A stretch of DNA of 64,000 nucleotides. It comes from Manis javanica (Eukaryota > Chordata > Mammalia > Pholidota > Manidae). The DNA lies in contig NC_133156.1 of assembly GCF_040802235.1 (NCBI RefSeq), positions 28,167,343 through 28,231,342 on the forward strand, written 5' to 3'. This document shows, piece after piece, positions 20,270 through 31,789 of this stretch; the stretch's first letter is position 1; each line of letters opens with the position of its first letter. Both the position numbers and the translations under genes were made by a program. The notes under the pieces are model-generated. The model did no database searches. It saw only the letters and a program-made list of their open reading frames with translations, and was not told the DNA's origin.

Positions 20270-23200
20270 TTTTGTTCTTATACTCCACATATGAGTGAAA
20301 TCATTTGGTACTTGTCTTTCCCTGCCTGGCTTATTTCACTGAGCATAATACCCTCTAGCTCCATCCATGTTGTTGCGAATGGTAGGATTTGTTTTTTTCT
20401 TATGGCTGAGTAATATTCCATTGTGTATATGTATCACATCTTCTTTATCCATTCATCTACTGATGGACATTTAGGTTGCTTCCATATCTTGGCTATTGTA
20501 AATAGTGCAGTGATAAACATAAGGGTGCATCTGTCATTTTCAAACTGGAGTGCTGCATTCTTGGGGTAAATTCCTAGGAGTGGAATTCCTGGGTCAAATG
20601 GTATTTCTATTTTGAGCATTTTAAGGAACTTCCACACTGCCCTACACAATGGTTGAACTAATTTACATTCCCGCCAGCAGTGTAGGAGGGTTCCCCTTTC
20701 TCCACAACCTCGCCAACATTTGTTGTTGTTTGTCTTTTGGATGTTGGCCATCCTACTGGTGTGAAGTGATATTTCATTGTGGTTTTAATTTGCATTTCTC
20801 TGATGATTAGCAATGTGGAGCATCTTTTCATGTGTCTGTTGGCCATCTGAATTTCTTGTTTGGAGAAGTGAGCGTTCAGATCCTGTGCCCATTTTTTAAT
20901 TGGATTATTTGCTTTTTGTTTGTTGAGGTGCATGCACTCCTTATATAATTTGGATGTCAACCCCTTATTGGATATGTCATTTATGAATACATTCTCCCAT
21001 ACTGTAGGATATCTTTTTGTTCTACTGATGGTGTCCTTTGCTGTACAGAAGCTATTTAGTTTGATACAGTCCCACTTGTTCATTTTTGTTTTTGTTTCCC
21101 TTGCCCCAGGAGATACGTTCATGAAGAAGTTACTCATGTTTATGTCAAGGAGATTTTTGCCTATGTTTTTTACTAAGAGTTTTATGGTTTCATGACTTAC
21201 ATTCAGGTCTTTGATCCATTTTGAATTTACTTTTGTGTATAGGGTTAAACAATAATTCAGTTTTATTTTCTTACATGTAGCTGTCCAGTTTTGCCAACAC
21301 CAGCTGTTGAAGAGGCTTTCATTTCCCCATTGTATATCCATGGCTTCTTTATCATATATTAATTGACCATATATGGTTGGGTTTATATTTGGGCTTTCTA
21401 ATCTGTTCCATTGGTCTATGGTTCTGTTCTTGTGCCAGTACCAAATTGTCTTGATTACTGTGGCTTTGTAGTAGAGCTTGAGGTCAGGGAGTGTAATTCC
21501 CCTGCTTCATTCTTCCTTCTCAGGATTGCTCTGGCTATTCAGGGTCTTTTGTGGTTCCATATGAATTTTAGAACTATTTGCTTCATTTCATTGAAGAATG
21601 CTGTTGGTATTCTGATAGGAACTGCATTGAATCTATAGATTGCTTTAGGCAGGATGGCCATTTTGACTATTAATTCTTCCTATCCATGAGCATGGGATGA
21701 GTTTCCATTTATTGGTATCTTCTTTAATTTCTCTCATGAGTGTCTTGTAGTTTTCAGAGTATGTCTTTCACTTCCTTGATTAGGTTTTTCCTAGGTATTT
21801 TATTCTTTTGATGCATTTGTGAATTAAATTGTTTTCCTGATTTCTCTTTCTGCTAGTTCATTGTTAGTGTATAGGAAAGCCACAGATTTCTGCATATTAA
21901 TTTTGTATCATGCAACTTTGCTGAATTCAGATATTAGATCTACTAGTTTTGGAGTAGGTTCCTTAGGCTTTTTTATGTACAATATCATGTCATCTGCAAA
22001 CAGGGACAGTTTGACTTCTTCCTTGCCAATCTGGATACCTTTTATTTTTTTGTGTTGTCTGATTGCCGTGGCTAGGACCTCCAGTACTATGTTGAATAAA
22101 AGTGGGGAGAGTGGGCATCCCTCTCTTGTTCCCCATCTTAAAGGAAAAGCTTTCAGCTTCTTGCTGTTAAGTATAATGTTGGCTGTGAGTTTGTCATATA
22201 TGGCCTTTATTATGTTGAGGTACTTGCCCTCTATACCCATTTTGTTAAGAGTTTTTATCATGAATGGATGTTGAATTTTGTTGAATGCTTTTTTAGCATG
22301 TATGGAGATGATCATGTGGTTCTTGTTATTTTTTTGTTGATGTGTTAGATGATGTTGATGGATTTTCAAATGTTGTACCATCCTTGCATCCCTGGAATGA
22401 ATCCCACTTGATCATGATGGGTGATCTTTTTGATGTATTTTTGAATTTGGTTTGCTAATATTTTGTTGAGTATTTTCGAATCTATGTTCATAAGGGATAT
22501 TGGTGTGTAATTTTCTTTTTTTTCTTTTTTTGTGGTGTCTTTGACTGGTTTTGGTATTAGAGTGATGCTGGCCTCATAGAATGAATTTGAGAGTATTCTC
22601 TCCTCTTCTACTTTTTGTAAAACTTTAAGGAGGATGGGTATTAGGTCTTCACTAAATGTTTGATAAAATTCAGCAGTGAAATGGTCTTGTCCAGAGGTTT
22701 TGTTCTTAGGTAGTTTTTTGATTACCAATTCAATGTCCTTGTTGGTGATTGGTCTATTCAGATTTCTGTTTCTTTCTGGGTCAGACTGGGAAGGTTGTGT
22801 TTTTCTAGAAGTTGTCCATTTCTTTTTGGTTATCCAGTTTGTTAGCATATAATTTTTCATAGTATCTCATAATTCTTTGTATTTCTGTGGTGTTCATAAT
22901 GATTTTTCCTTTGTCATTTCTCATTCTGTTTATGTGTGTGTGTGTGTGTGTAGACTCTTTTTCTCTTGATAAGTGTGGCTAGGAGTTTATCTATTTTGTT
23001 TATTTTCTCAAAGAACCAGCTCCTGCTTTCATTGATTCTTTCTATTGTTTTATTCTTCTTGATTTTATTTATTTATTCTCTAGTCTTTATTATGTCCCTC
23101 CTTCTATTGACTTGGAGCCTCATTTGTTCTTCTTTTTCTAGTTTCGTTAACTGTGAGTTTAGACTGTTCATTAGTAATTGTTCTTTCCTGAGGTAGGCCT

Positions 23201-24100
23201 ATATTGCAATATACTTCCCTCTTAGCACAGCCTTCACTGCATCCCACAGATTTTGTGGTGTTGAATTATTGTTGTCGTTTGTCTCCATATTTTGCTTGAT
23301 CTCTGTTTTTATTTCGTCATTGATCCATTGATTATTTAGGAGCATGTTATGAAGGCTCCATGTGTTTGTGGGCTTTTTCTGTTTCTTTGTGTAATTTATT
23401 TCTAGCTTCATGCCTTTGTGATCTGAGAAGGTGGTTGGTACAATTTCAATCTTTTTTGAATTCACTGAGGCTCGTTTTGTGGCCTAGTATATGATCTATT
23501 CTTGAAAATGCTCCATGTGCACTTGAGAAGAATGTGTATCCTGTTGCTTTTGGATGGAACGTTCTGTAGATGTCTGTTAGGTCCATCTGTTCTAATATGT
23601 TGTTCAGTGCCTCTGTCTCTTTACATATTTTTTGTCTGGTTGATCTGTCCTTTGGAGTGAATGGTGTGTTGAAGTCTCCTAAAATGAATGCACTGCATTC
23701 TGTTTCCCATTTTAATTCTGTTAGTATTTGTTTCAAATATTTAGGTGATCCTGTGTTGAACACATAGATATTTATGATAGTTATATCCTCTTGCTGGATT
23801 GACCCTTTTATCATTATGCATTGTCCTTCTTTGTCTCTTGTTACTTTTTTTGTTTTGAAGTCTGTTTGAAGCACATCCTGCACCTAGTGCTTTTTTTCTC
23901 CCTATTAGTTGCATAAAACGTCTTTTTCCATCCCTTTACTTTCAGTCTGTGTATGTCTTTAGGTTTGAAGTGAGCCTCTTGTAGGCAGCATATAGTTGGG
24001 TCTCATTTTTTTTATCCATTCAGTGACTATGTCTTTTGATTGGTGCATTCAGACCATTTACATTTAGGGTGATTATCGATAGGTATGTACTTATTGCCAT
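20270..24100 (-). pseudogene. L1-B ORF2p pseudogene
   Basis: Endonuclease-reverse transcriptase ORF read on the minus strand from the ATG at 24100. The endonuclease region (24100-~23400) includes GDFNTPFTPKDR; the RT block includes [12 protein letters not shown] near 22370 and the catalytic FADD codons at about 22000-21989. Frames change several times (23883-23446, 23465-23199, 22860-22366, 22381-21908, 21341-20658, 20751-20434), so it is inactive. Domain order and size match an L1 ORF2. Confidence 0.88.
22936..22953. repeat. (GT)n microsatellite inside L1-B
   Basis: A run of about nine GT units inside the ORF2 sequence; it alters the reading frame there. Confidence 0.8.
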
Positions 24101-24339
24101 TGCAGGCTTTAGATTTGTGGTTACCGAAGGTTTAAGGGAAATCCCCTTACTATCTAACAGTCTAATTTAACTCACTTCATAAGCTATTACAAACCCAACC
24201 TAAAGGTTCTTTTTTTTTCCTCCTTTTTCTTCATTTCCATTCTTTGTGTGTTATGAGTCATATTCTGTACTCTTTGTCTATCCCTTGGATGACATCTATT
24301 TATCCTTAGGAATACTTCCATCTATAGCAGTCCCACCAA

Positions 24340-25172
24340 AATACCCTGTAGAAGTGGTTTGTGGGAGATAAATTTTCTCAGCTTTTGCTTATCTGAAAAT
24401 TGTTTAATCCCTCCTTCAAATTTAAATTACAACCTTTTCTTGGTTCAAGGCCCTTCTGCTTCATTGCATTAAATACATAATGCCACTCCCTTCTCGTCTG
24501 TAAGGTTTCTGTTGAGAAGTCTGCTGATAGCCTGATGGGTTTACCTTTGAATGTGATTTTTTTTCTCTCTCTAGCTGCTTTTAGAAGTCTGTCTTTATCC
24601 TTGATTTTTGCCATTTTAATTATTATATGTCTTGATGTTGTGTTCTTTGGGTCCCTTTGTGTTGGGAGATCTATGTACCTCCATGGCTTGAGAAACTATG
24701 TCCTTCCCCAGATTGGGGAAGTTTTCAGCAACTACCTCCTCAAAGACACTTTCTATCCCTTTTTCTCTCTCTTCTTCATCTGGTACAATGCAAATATTGT
24801 TCTATTTGGATTGGTCACACAGTTCTCTCAATATTCTTTCATTCTTAGAGATCCTATTTTTTCTGTGCCTCAGCTTCTTTGTATTTCTCTTCTCTAATTT
24901 CTATTCCATTTACTGTCTGTTCTACTACATCTAATCTGCTTTTAAATCCCTCCATTGTATGTTTCATTTCAAATATGGAATTTCTTAATGATTGAATCTC
25001 CATCTTAAATTCATTTCTGAGTTCTTGAATATTTTTCTGTACCTCCATGAGCATGTTTATGATTTTTATTTTGACCTCTCTTTCAGGAAGATTGGTGAGT
25101 TCAGTTTCATTTGGCCCTTTTTCTGGGGTTTGTGAGACTTTGGTCTGAACCAGGTTCCTTTGATGTTTTGTA
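24340..25172 (-). pseudogene. L1-B ORF1p pseudogene
   Basis: ORF1 RNA-binding protein remnant. The intact parts are 25054-24854 (coiled-coil segment with MLMEVQKNIQELRNEF) and 24614-24378 (the KDRLLKAARERKKITFKGKPI region of the RRM/CTD). The expected start codon (ATGAAACATC in L1-D at 42680) reads ACAAAACATC here, so the start is lost, and the frame is broken between the two parts. Confidence 0.82.
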
Positions 25173-25174
25173 TT

Positions 25175-26140
25175 TCTATGTGGCGCCCTCTAGTGCCCAG
25201 AAGCTTTAGTCTCTGGAGCTGCTCAGCCCCTAGAGTGAGGTTGGGGATCATACCCGAGTGGAGCTGATCATACCCGAATGGGGAGGAAAGAGCTGTTTCC
25301 TGATTCCCGTCTGTGGTGCCTGTCTCCAGTGACAGAGCCAGTGGGCCGAGCACACAGGTATAAGCCTCTGTGCTTGGCATCTCTAGCTGTTGTGCATGGG
25401 GTTTCCCTCTGGCTCGCCTGATGCCAGCACAGTGACTGCCGGTTTGTGAGCCAGTGCCATCGGGCCAGGAGGGAGGCTCAGCAGGCTGCATGTCACAGTG
25501 GGGGGTCTCAGAGCTGAGCCGCCCGCCAGGGGGATGGAGTGCCCGAAGCTCCTCAAAGTTCCCATCCTGCTGGGCAGAGCACACCCAGACATCCTTGTCC
25601 ACCTATACCTTCTCCCACACAGCAAGCTCTGTGCAACGTACCCCCCCCCCCCCCTTCAGCAGCCCTCTAGCTGCTAGGAAGCCTCTCAGACTGCCTGCCT
25701 TTGCTTTGTCCCAGAGTGGCCAGTTGGGGATTCCTTCCTCCACAAATGGGCGGAATCTCAGTCTCTCAAGCACTCTGCCTGTCTCAGCTCCCCAACCTCC
25801 AGAGCACCACACAATGTAGGTTTCTGCTTGCAAAGCAGACCTCCAGGGCTAGGCGTTCAGCAGTTCCAGGCTTCCACCCACTCCCTGCTCCATTTCTTTT
25901 CCTCCCACAGGTGAGCTGGGGTGGGGGAAGGGCTTGGGTCCTGCCGATCAAGGCTTTGGTACATTACCCTGTTTCGTGAGGTCTTCTCTGTTTGTGAGGT
26001 CTGTACGCAGTCTGATGAAGCCTTTCCTGTTGCTGTTTTAGGGTTAGTTGTATTAACTAACTATATTTTTGTCCTATTTGTGGTTTTGGGAGGAGTTCTC
26101 TTTCTCACCTGTCATGCTGCCATCTTGAATCCAACCGTCT
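25175..26140 (-). promoter_or_regulatory. L1-B 5' UTR
   Basis: GC-richer segment upstream of ORF1. Its outer end, read on the minus strand, contains 'ttcaagatggcagcatgaca', a YY1-like AAGATGGC site as in other L1 5' ends. It includes a 16-C tract at about 25641-25656. The 25066-25602 minus ORF here is incidental. Confidence 0.7.
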
Positions 26141-26330
26141 AGCACTGATATTTTTTAAAAGCCCCCCAGGAGATTCTAATGCACACCTAGTGTTGGCAAA
26201 CCAGTGATTTATGCATATACAAGACTGTGTGTGTGTGTGTTAACAAAAGGATCATATAATGAACACTATTTTATACTTTTAGGAAAAATTTTAGGAAATT
26301 AATATTATACCTTGAAGACTGTTCCACATC
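26141..26330. repeat. Right half of the old repeat split by L1-B, plus (GT)n
   Basis: 'ccccccaggagattctaatg' and 'cacacctagtgttggcaaac' continue the repeat that begins near 19150. A short GT run lies at 26228-26240. Confidence 0.5.
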
Positions 26331-26339
26331 AGTGCATAA

Positions 26340-26780
26340 AGAGCTGGCTGTCTATTGCAAAGTAACAAATCACTTTAGAACCTAGTGGCTTAAAACAACA
26401 GTCATCACTTTATTTTTTCTAATGGTTCCTGTGAGTCAGAAATTTGGTAAGAGCTTGTCTGGGTAGGTGGTCTCTCATAGAAGTCAGAGAGTGGCTATAG
26501 TTGGGACAATGGATGCAGGATGAAGCATCTGAAGGCCATCTGAACATCTCTTTCATGAAGTCTCAGGGCTTCTCCTTTTGTTTCTCTCTGTGGGCTAGTT
26601 TGGGCTTCTTCATACCATGGACATTTCAGGGCCATATGTGCTGAAATGACAGCTAAAGGCTTCAAAAGCCAGTGTTCTGGCAAGCAGAAGACACTGTATA
26701 TGATCTAGCCTCAAAAGTCTCATAGCCTCTCTTTCAGTGCATGCACTTCCTTGGTTGAAAGTCATAAAAACCTGCCTGAT
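26340..26780 (+). repeat. Ancient interspersed repeat, family not named
   Basis: 'gcaaagtaacaaatcacttt', 'agtggcttaaaacaacagtc' and 'gtgagtcagaaatttggtaa' are words of a very common mammalian repeat. I recognise the pattern but will not name the family. Confidence 0.5.
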
Positions 26781-26884
26781 TTCAAGGATAGGGCAATAAA
26801 CCCCAAGTTTCAGTGGTAAAAGTGTCCAAGTCACATTGCAAGAAGGACACATGGGATTAAAAATGTCATCATGGCCCTCTTTGG

Positions 26885-27005
26885 GCACAACTGATAGTAT
26901 TCCATTGTTTGGGCGTGCCATCATTTATTTAAGCACTAAAGGATATTTATAGTGTTTCTATTCTTTTAATATTGCAAATAGTGCTTTGAATGATTATAGG
27001 TATTG
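26885..27005 (-). mobile_element. Old L1 fragment
   Basis: 'gatagtattccattgtttgg' and 'tttctattcttttaatattg' are the reverse complement of the L1 ORF2 C-terminus, strongly decayed. Confidence 0.55.
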
Positions 27006-27940
27006 TTCTTCTGCTCCCAATCCCTAGAGGGGGCTTGGCCTTTCTTGAACATTTGCCTCTCTGGGCTTCTGTGTGGCAGGGCAGGAAGTAACCATTGGGC
27101 TCAAGAAGAGATTCCCTCCTGCTTTGGACCTTTGAGGGAAATTAGACTGAATTGTCCCAGAGGGGAATGAATGGAAAGCCAAGTAGCTGTGGGGATTTTT
27201 GAAAGTCTCTGCAAGACTGAGACAGGGGCTAAGCTTTGCAGAATGCTTGAGTGGCAAGATCTGAGCTCTCTGCCCTGGACAGGTGGGAGAGCCTCCCACA
27301 TGGGTGGCTGTTGCCCTGAGAAGCTGGGGCCATACAAGGACCCCTTAGCCCCAGAGAGGAACAGAACTGCTGGCCTTTCAGGGGTTTTACTAACTTGGAT
27401 GAGGGGCACATTTGTGGTAGCAATGTGGACAAAAGATTAGAGGGCTTTTCCTCCTGCTGGACTGAGTTAGACCAATAGACTGTCACAGGAAACCTGGGGT
27501 GGGGCAACAGTCACAATAATTTACTCAGATTAAATATTTTGCCTGCACTGTGCAATGGGAGTTTGGAACATACAAAATTGAATTTGGAGCAAGGAAAGAA
27601 ATGTGACTCTTAGACCTGTGGTGAAGAAGCACATGTCACCCTTGCTACAAATATTTAGGTACAGAAACTGATCTGTTATTTGATGTTTCATGGCAATCAC
27701 AAGCCCCTGAATCCCAGATTTGTTCTTTCAGAGGTATGTGCTACGTGCTGTGGCAAGGTGTCATTAGAAATAGAGCATGATCTTTGCATTAAAATATTGA
27801 CCTTCCTATTATTTCTTTACTTAAACGCTCATATTTTAGATAGCCAAGACAACATCTTAAAGGATAAGTAGTGAAGTTGTTCTGTTTTTCTGGACAAATT
27901 ATTTATTAAGAAGATAAGAAAATAATCAAGCAAGTGTTTA
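27006..27940. other. Non-coding, no recognised feature
   Basis: Moderate GC at 27010-27510 with several overlapping short ORFs on both strands, none with exon-like borders or a recognisable product. Confidence 0.45.
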
Positions 27941-27944
27941 AAGA

Positions 27945-28241
27945 TTTAACTACACAAATGTTCATTAAGAATTAAAAAATTAGAAACAGCCTAAATAAGC
28001 AACAGTTGGAAATACGTTAAATAAATTATGGTACAACCACCTGACAGAAGTCTGTAAGACCATTAAAAATCACTTGTAAAAGAATGTTTAATGGCACAGA
28101 AAGATGTTTTCATATAGTTACACAAATAATATATATATATTGCACAACCACAGTTTTGTTTCAGAAATTGTATTTATATGATTAGAAAGGAAGGAAGTAT
28201 ATCATAATGTTTCTCTGGGTGGAAACTGTTATGTTCTTTTT
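27945..28241 (+). mobile_element. Old L1M 3' end, left half (target of Chimera-2)
   Basis: 'agaaacagcctaaataagca', 'attatggtacaaccacctga' and 'accattaaaaatcacttgta' are old L1 ORF2-end and 3'-UTR text. It resumes at 38121-38220 beyond the Chimera-2 insertion. Confidence 0.75.
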
Positions 28242-28249
28242 TTTTTTTT

Positions 28250-29924
28250 GAGAGGGTATCTCTCATATTTATTGATCAAATGGTTGTTAACAACAATAAA
28301 ATTCTGTATAGAGTAGTCAATGCTCAATGTACAATCATTAATCCACTCCCAGCCTAATTCTCGTCACTCTCCAATCTTCTGAAGTATAACGAACAAGTTC
28401 TTACATGGTGAACAAATTCTTACATAGTGAATAAGTTCTTACATGGTGAACAGTACAAGGGCATTCATCACAAAAACTTTCGGTTTTGATCACTCATTAT
28501 GAACTATAAACAATCAGGTCAAATATGAATATTCATTTCATTTTTATACTTGATTTATATGTGAATCCCACATTTCTCCCTTTATTATTATCATTATTTT
28601 TTATTAAAAAAATGCAGAAGTGGTAGGTAGATGCAAGATAAAGGTAGAAAACATAGTTTAGTGTTGTAAGAGAGCAAATGTAGATGATCAGGTGTGTGCC
28701 TGTAGACTATGCGTTAGTCCAAGCTACACAAGGGCAATAATATCCATGGATGCAGAAGATTTCTCTCAAAACTGAGGGGGTGAGGTTCTAAGCCTCACCT
28801 CTGTTGATCCCCAATTTCTCACCTGATGGCCCCCCTGCGACTGTGCCTGTCTTAGGTTGTTCCTCCCTTGAGGAATCTTACCCGTCTCTGGCTAACCAGT
28901 CATCTTCCGGGGCCATACAGGGAAATGTAAAGTTGGTAAGTGAGAGAGAAGCCATATTGTTTGCAAAGGTTAGCTTTTTACTTCTTTGCAGATTTATGCC
29001 CTGTGGTTTCTATGCCCAGCATTTGTCTTGAGGTATCTTTACCACTTGGAGGAGTTATGATACTCGGTAAATTCGATATGAGGCACGAATTCTATTTAAG
29101 GGTTGTAATTAGGAAGGAAGAAGAAAAGCTATAGAGGTAGCAGATGGAAGAAAACATGGGAAGATTGATTATTTCTTTGACATATCTTCTTGTAGAGTAA
29201 CTTAAGCATGTATAGGTTTTAAACTCCCAATTAAATTGTGCACACACATTAACATAATAGGAATACAGTTACATAACCAAAGCAGATCTATAATCACCAG
29301 CTATCTCCAGTGAAGCCAAGAAAACCATTTAGGCACCCTAGGCATTTGTGAAAATTTGCCTATGATATAATGGATATTGTCCAACTGTACTTGAACAGTC
29401 TGAGAGAAATCAGACAAATTAAAACAACCCATTCCTGGGAACTGTTCACATTCCATATGTTCTTTTAACAGTAGATAGTCTGTAGTTGTAAGATTTTGGA
29501 GTGCTACAACTTGCACTTCTCCTAATTCTTGGTTGAGTTGCAACAGTATAGATACAGTCAAATTTGTTTTACTGTATGCACAGGCCAGCTTAGATATCTC
29601 CTTCATTCCAATGGCAATTCCAGTGGGATGAATGCAGCTACAACTGCAGCATCACCTGGATCTTTGTTAAGGTTTTTTGATGATCATCTTCTAGTATGTC
29701 TCTTCCAGAGAGTGCTGAACTTGGAAGTTCTTCTTCATATCGTATCTTAGTTCATTTTCTGGGTAGCCAAATTAGGCTTTGATCCTCTGTGTGAACACAA
29801 ACAGACCCTTTGCCCACACTTTGATATTTACTTTATACCATTGTGTAGAGAAAGGAATATTATCAGAAAAGTGTACATCCATAGCCAATCATTTGACACC
29901 CTTTAAGTGATCAAATTTAAGGAT
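28250..29924 (-). mobile_element. ERV env-LTR unit, copy 2
   Basis: Colinear with copies 1 and 3: env fragment, polypurine tract, U3-R (28572-28250) and poly(A). Its 5' end begins within the spacer (matching copy 3 near 31700), directly against the A tract of copy 3. It lacks ~75 bp around the A-rich stretch and the 'cctgtgtgctgacc' segment present in copies 1 and 3, with a TCT-type microhomology at the joint. Confidence 0.8.
29301..29606 (-). pseudogene. ERV Env TM fragment in copy 2
   Basis: A 101-codon ORF with the same TM-ectodomain layout as copies 1 and 3 (ALQN-type segment, Cys motif CEQFPGMGC, heptad region, membrane-proximal WFSWLHWR). The second Cys pair is again GC. It lacks the leading MAAS segment in frame and stops before any membrane helix. 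Confidence 0.6.
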
Positions 29925-29934
29925 TTTTTTTTTT

Positions 29935-31599
29935 GAGAGGGCATCTCTCATATTTATTGATCAAATGGTTGTTAACAACAATAAAATTCTGTATAGGAGG
30001 GTCAGTGCTCAATGCACAGTCATTAATCCATCTCAAGCCTAATTCTTGTCAGTCTCCAATCTTCTGAAGCATAACGAACAAGTTCTTACATGGTGAACGA
30101 ATTCTTACATAGTGAATAAGTTCTTACATGGTGAACAGTACAAGGGCATTCATCACAGAAACTTTCGGTTTTGATCACGCATTATGAACTATAAACAATC
30201 AGGTCAAATATGAATATTCATTTGATTTTATACTTGATTTATATGTGGATCCCACATTTCTCCCTTTATTATTATTATTATTATTATTATATTTAATAAA
30301 ATGCTGATGGGGTAGGTAGATGCAAGATAAAGGTAGAAAACATAGTTTAGTGTTGTAAGAGAGCAATTGTAGATGATCAGGTGTGTGCCTGTAGATTATG
30401 TGTTAATCCAAGCTAGACAAGGGCCTTAAAACATCCACGGATGCAGATTTCTCTCAAAACAGGGGGTGGAGGGCGGTGAGGTTCTAAGCCTCACCACTGT
30501 TGATCCACAATTTCTCACCTGATGGCCCCCCTGCGACTGTTCCTGTCTTAGGTTGTTCCTCCCTTGAGGAATCTTACCCGTCTCTGGCTAACCAGTCATC
30601 TTCTGGGGCCATATAGGGAGATGTAAAGTTGGTAAGTGAGAGAGAAGCCATATTGTTTGAGGAGGTTAGCTTTTTGCTTCTTTGCAGATTTATGCCCTGT
30701 GGCTTCTATGCCCAGCACTTGTCTCGAGGTATCTTTACCGCCTGGAGGAATTATGATGCTCGGTAAATTTGATATGAGGCATGAATTCTATTTAAGGGTT
30801 GTAATTAGGAAGGAAGAAGAAAAGCTATAGAGGTAGCATATGGAAGAAAACATGGGAGGATTGATTATTTCTTTGACATATCTTCTTGTAGAGTACCTTA
30901 AGCATGTATAGGTTTTAAACTACTAACTATCTGGCGCACACATGTAAACATAATAGGAATACGGTGACATAAACTAAGCAAATCTATAATTATCATCCAT
31001 CTCCAGTGAAGCCAAGAAAACCAGTTAGGCACCCTAGGCATTTGTGAGAGTTTGTCTATGATATGATGGATATTGTCCAACTGTACTTGAACAGTCTGTG
31101 AGAAATCAGACAAATTAAAGCAGCCCATTTCTGGGATCTGTTCACATCCCATATGTTCTTTTAACCACAGATAGTCTATAGTTGTAAGATTTTGGAGCGC
31201 TACAACTTGCACCCCTCCCAACTCCTGGTTGGGTTCCAACAGTACAGATTCACTCAAATTTGTTGTCTCACTGTATGCACATGCCAGCCTAGACATCTCC
31301 CTCCTCATTCCAGTGGCAAGTCCAGGAAACGGTGGGATGGACGCAGCCACAACCGCAGCATTGCCCGGATCCCTGTGGAGGCTTTTTGATGATCATCCCC
31401 CGGCAGGAGTCCTCCAGAGAGTGCTGATGCCAGAAGCTCCTCCTCATATCGTAACTTAGTTCATTTTTTGGGTAGCGAAGCTAGGCCTTGATCTTCTGCA
31501 TAAATACAAACAGACCCTTTGCCCACACTTTGACAAGCCCTCTATACCACTGTGTAGAACTCATTGGAGGTCAGCACACAGGAACTGCTTTTTTTATTT
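29935..31599 (-). mobile_element. ERV env-LTR unit, copy 3
   Basis: Best-preserved unit: env fragment (ORF 31350-30898), (AAT)n, polypurine tract next to U3 at 30256, U3-R 30256-29935, then poly(A). The LTR part is 322 bp, against 323 bp in copies 1 and 2. All three end at the same base after 'gatgccctctc'. Confidence 0.82.
30898..31350 (-). pseudogene. ERV Env TM fragment in copy 3 (longest ORF)
   Basis: 150 codons. Order: N-terminal segment PPFPGLATGM, heptad-like ACAYSETTNL region, ALQNLTTIDYL-type segment, Cys motif GCEQIPEMGC, VQLDNIHHIID heptad, Trp-rich membrane-proximal WFSWLHWRW, then a short hydrophobic IIIDLLSL stretch that could be the start of a membrane anchor. SU, cleavage site and fusion peptide are absent. 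The ORF lies inside a retrotransposed tail, with no promoter of its own visible. Expression is unknown. Confidence 0.65.
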
Positions 31600-31789
31600 T
31601 TTATTTTTTATTTTTTATTTTTATTAAGAGAAAGGAATATTATCAGAAAAGAGTACCTCCATAGCTGATTATCTGACACCCTTTAAGTGATCAACATTAA
31701 GGATATTTAAAGCATGCATTGATCTTTGATTTACCAATAGTTTTATCCTATCAAGGAGTAATCCCCCTTTTCTTTCTTTCTTTCTTTCT
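31600..31789 (-). repeat. Spacer between L1 3' end and ERV unit, A-rich and (GAAA)n-bounded
   Basis: On the minus strand the L1 tail is followed by (GAAA)n (31766-31790), ~130 bp of unique sequence, and an A-rich (TAAAAAA)n-type tract (31592-31630) before the ERV unit. The same unique sequence starts copy 2 (29924-29850), so it belongs to the transduced unit. Chimera-1 lacks it. Confidence 0.75.

Larger units (their letters stand above)
19267..26140 (-). mobile_element. L1-B: near-full-length L1 with rearranged 3' end
   Basis: L1 on the minus strand: 5' UTR ~26140-25175, ORF1 ~25172-24340, ORF2 24100-~20270, first 3' UTR 20268-20081, then a second, scrambled 3' module 20080-19267. A diverged duplication GCA(T/C)TGATAT flanks the whole unit (near 19256 and 26144), and the halves of an older repeat lie on both sides, so 19267-26140 behaves as one insertion. 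Multiple stops and frameshifts; older than Chimera-2. Confidence 0.88.

Noticed and set aside
20920-21195. ORFs on the + strand across L1-B and Chimera-2 (also 34130-34321, 33636-34136)
   Set aside because: They are reverse-strand shadows of L1 ORF2. Similar hydrophobic ORFs appear at the same place in each L1 copy.
25641-25656. 16-C run as a regulatory element
   Set aside because: Inside a decayed L1 5' UTR; most likely a slippage tract or sequencing-sensitive homopolymer.
28226-29940. Idea that env-LTR copy 2 is an older independent insertion
   Set aside because: Its right end has no copy of CTGTTATGTTCTTTTT; the matching duplication is only at 38121. Kept as an alternative to test, not as the call.
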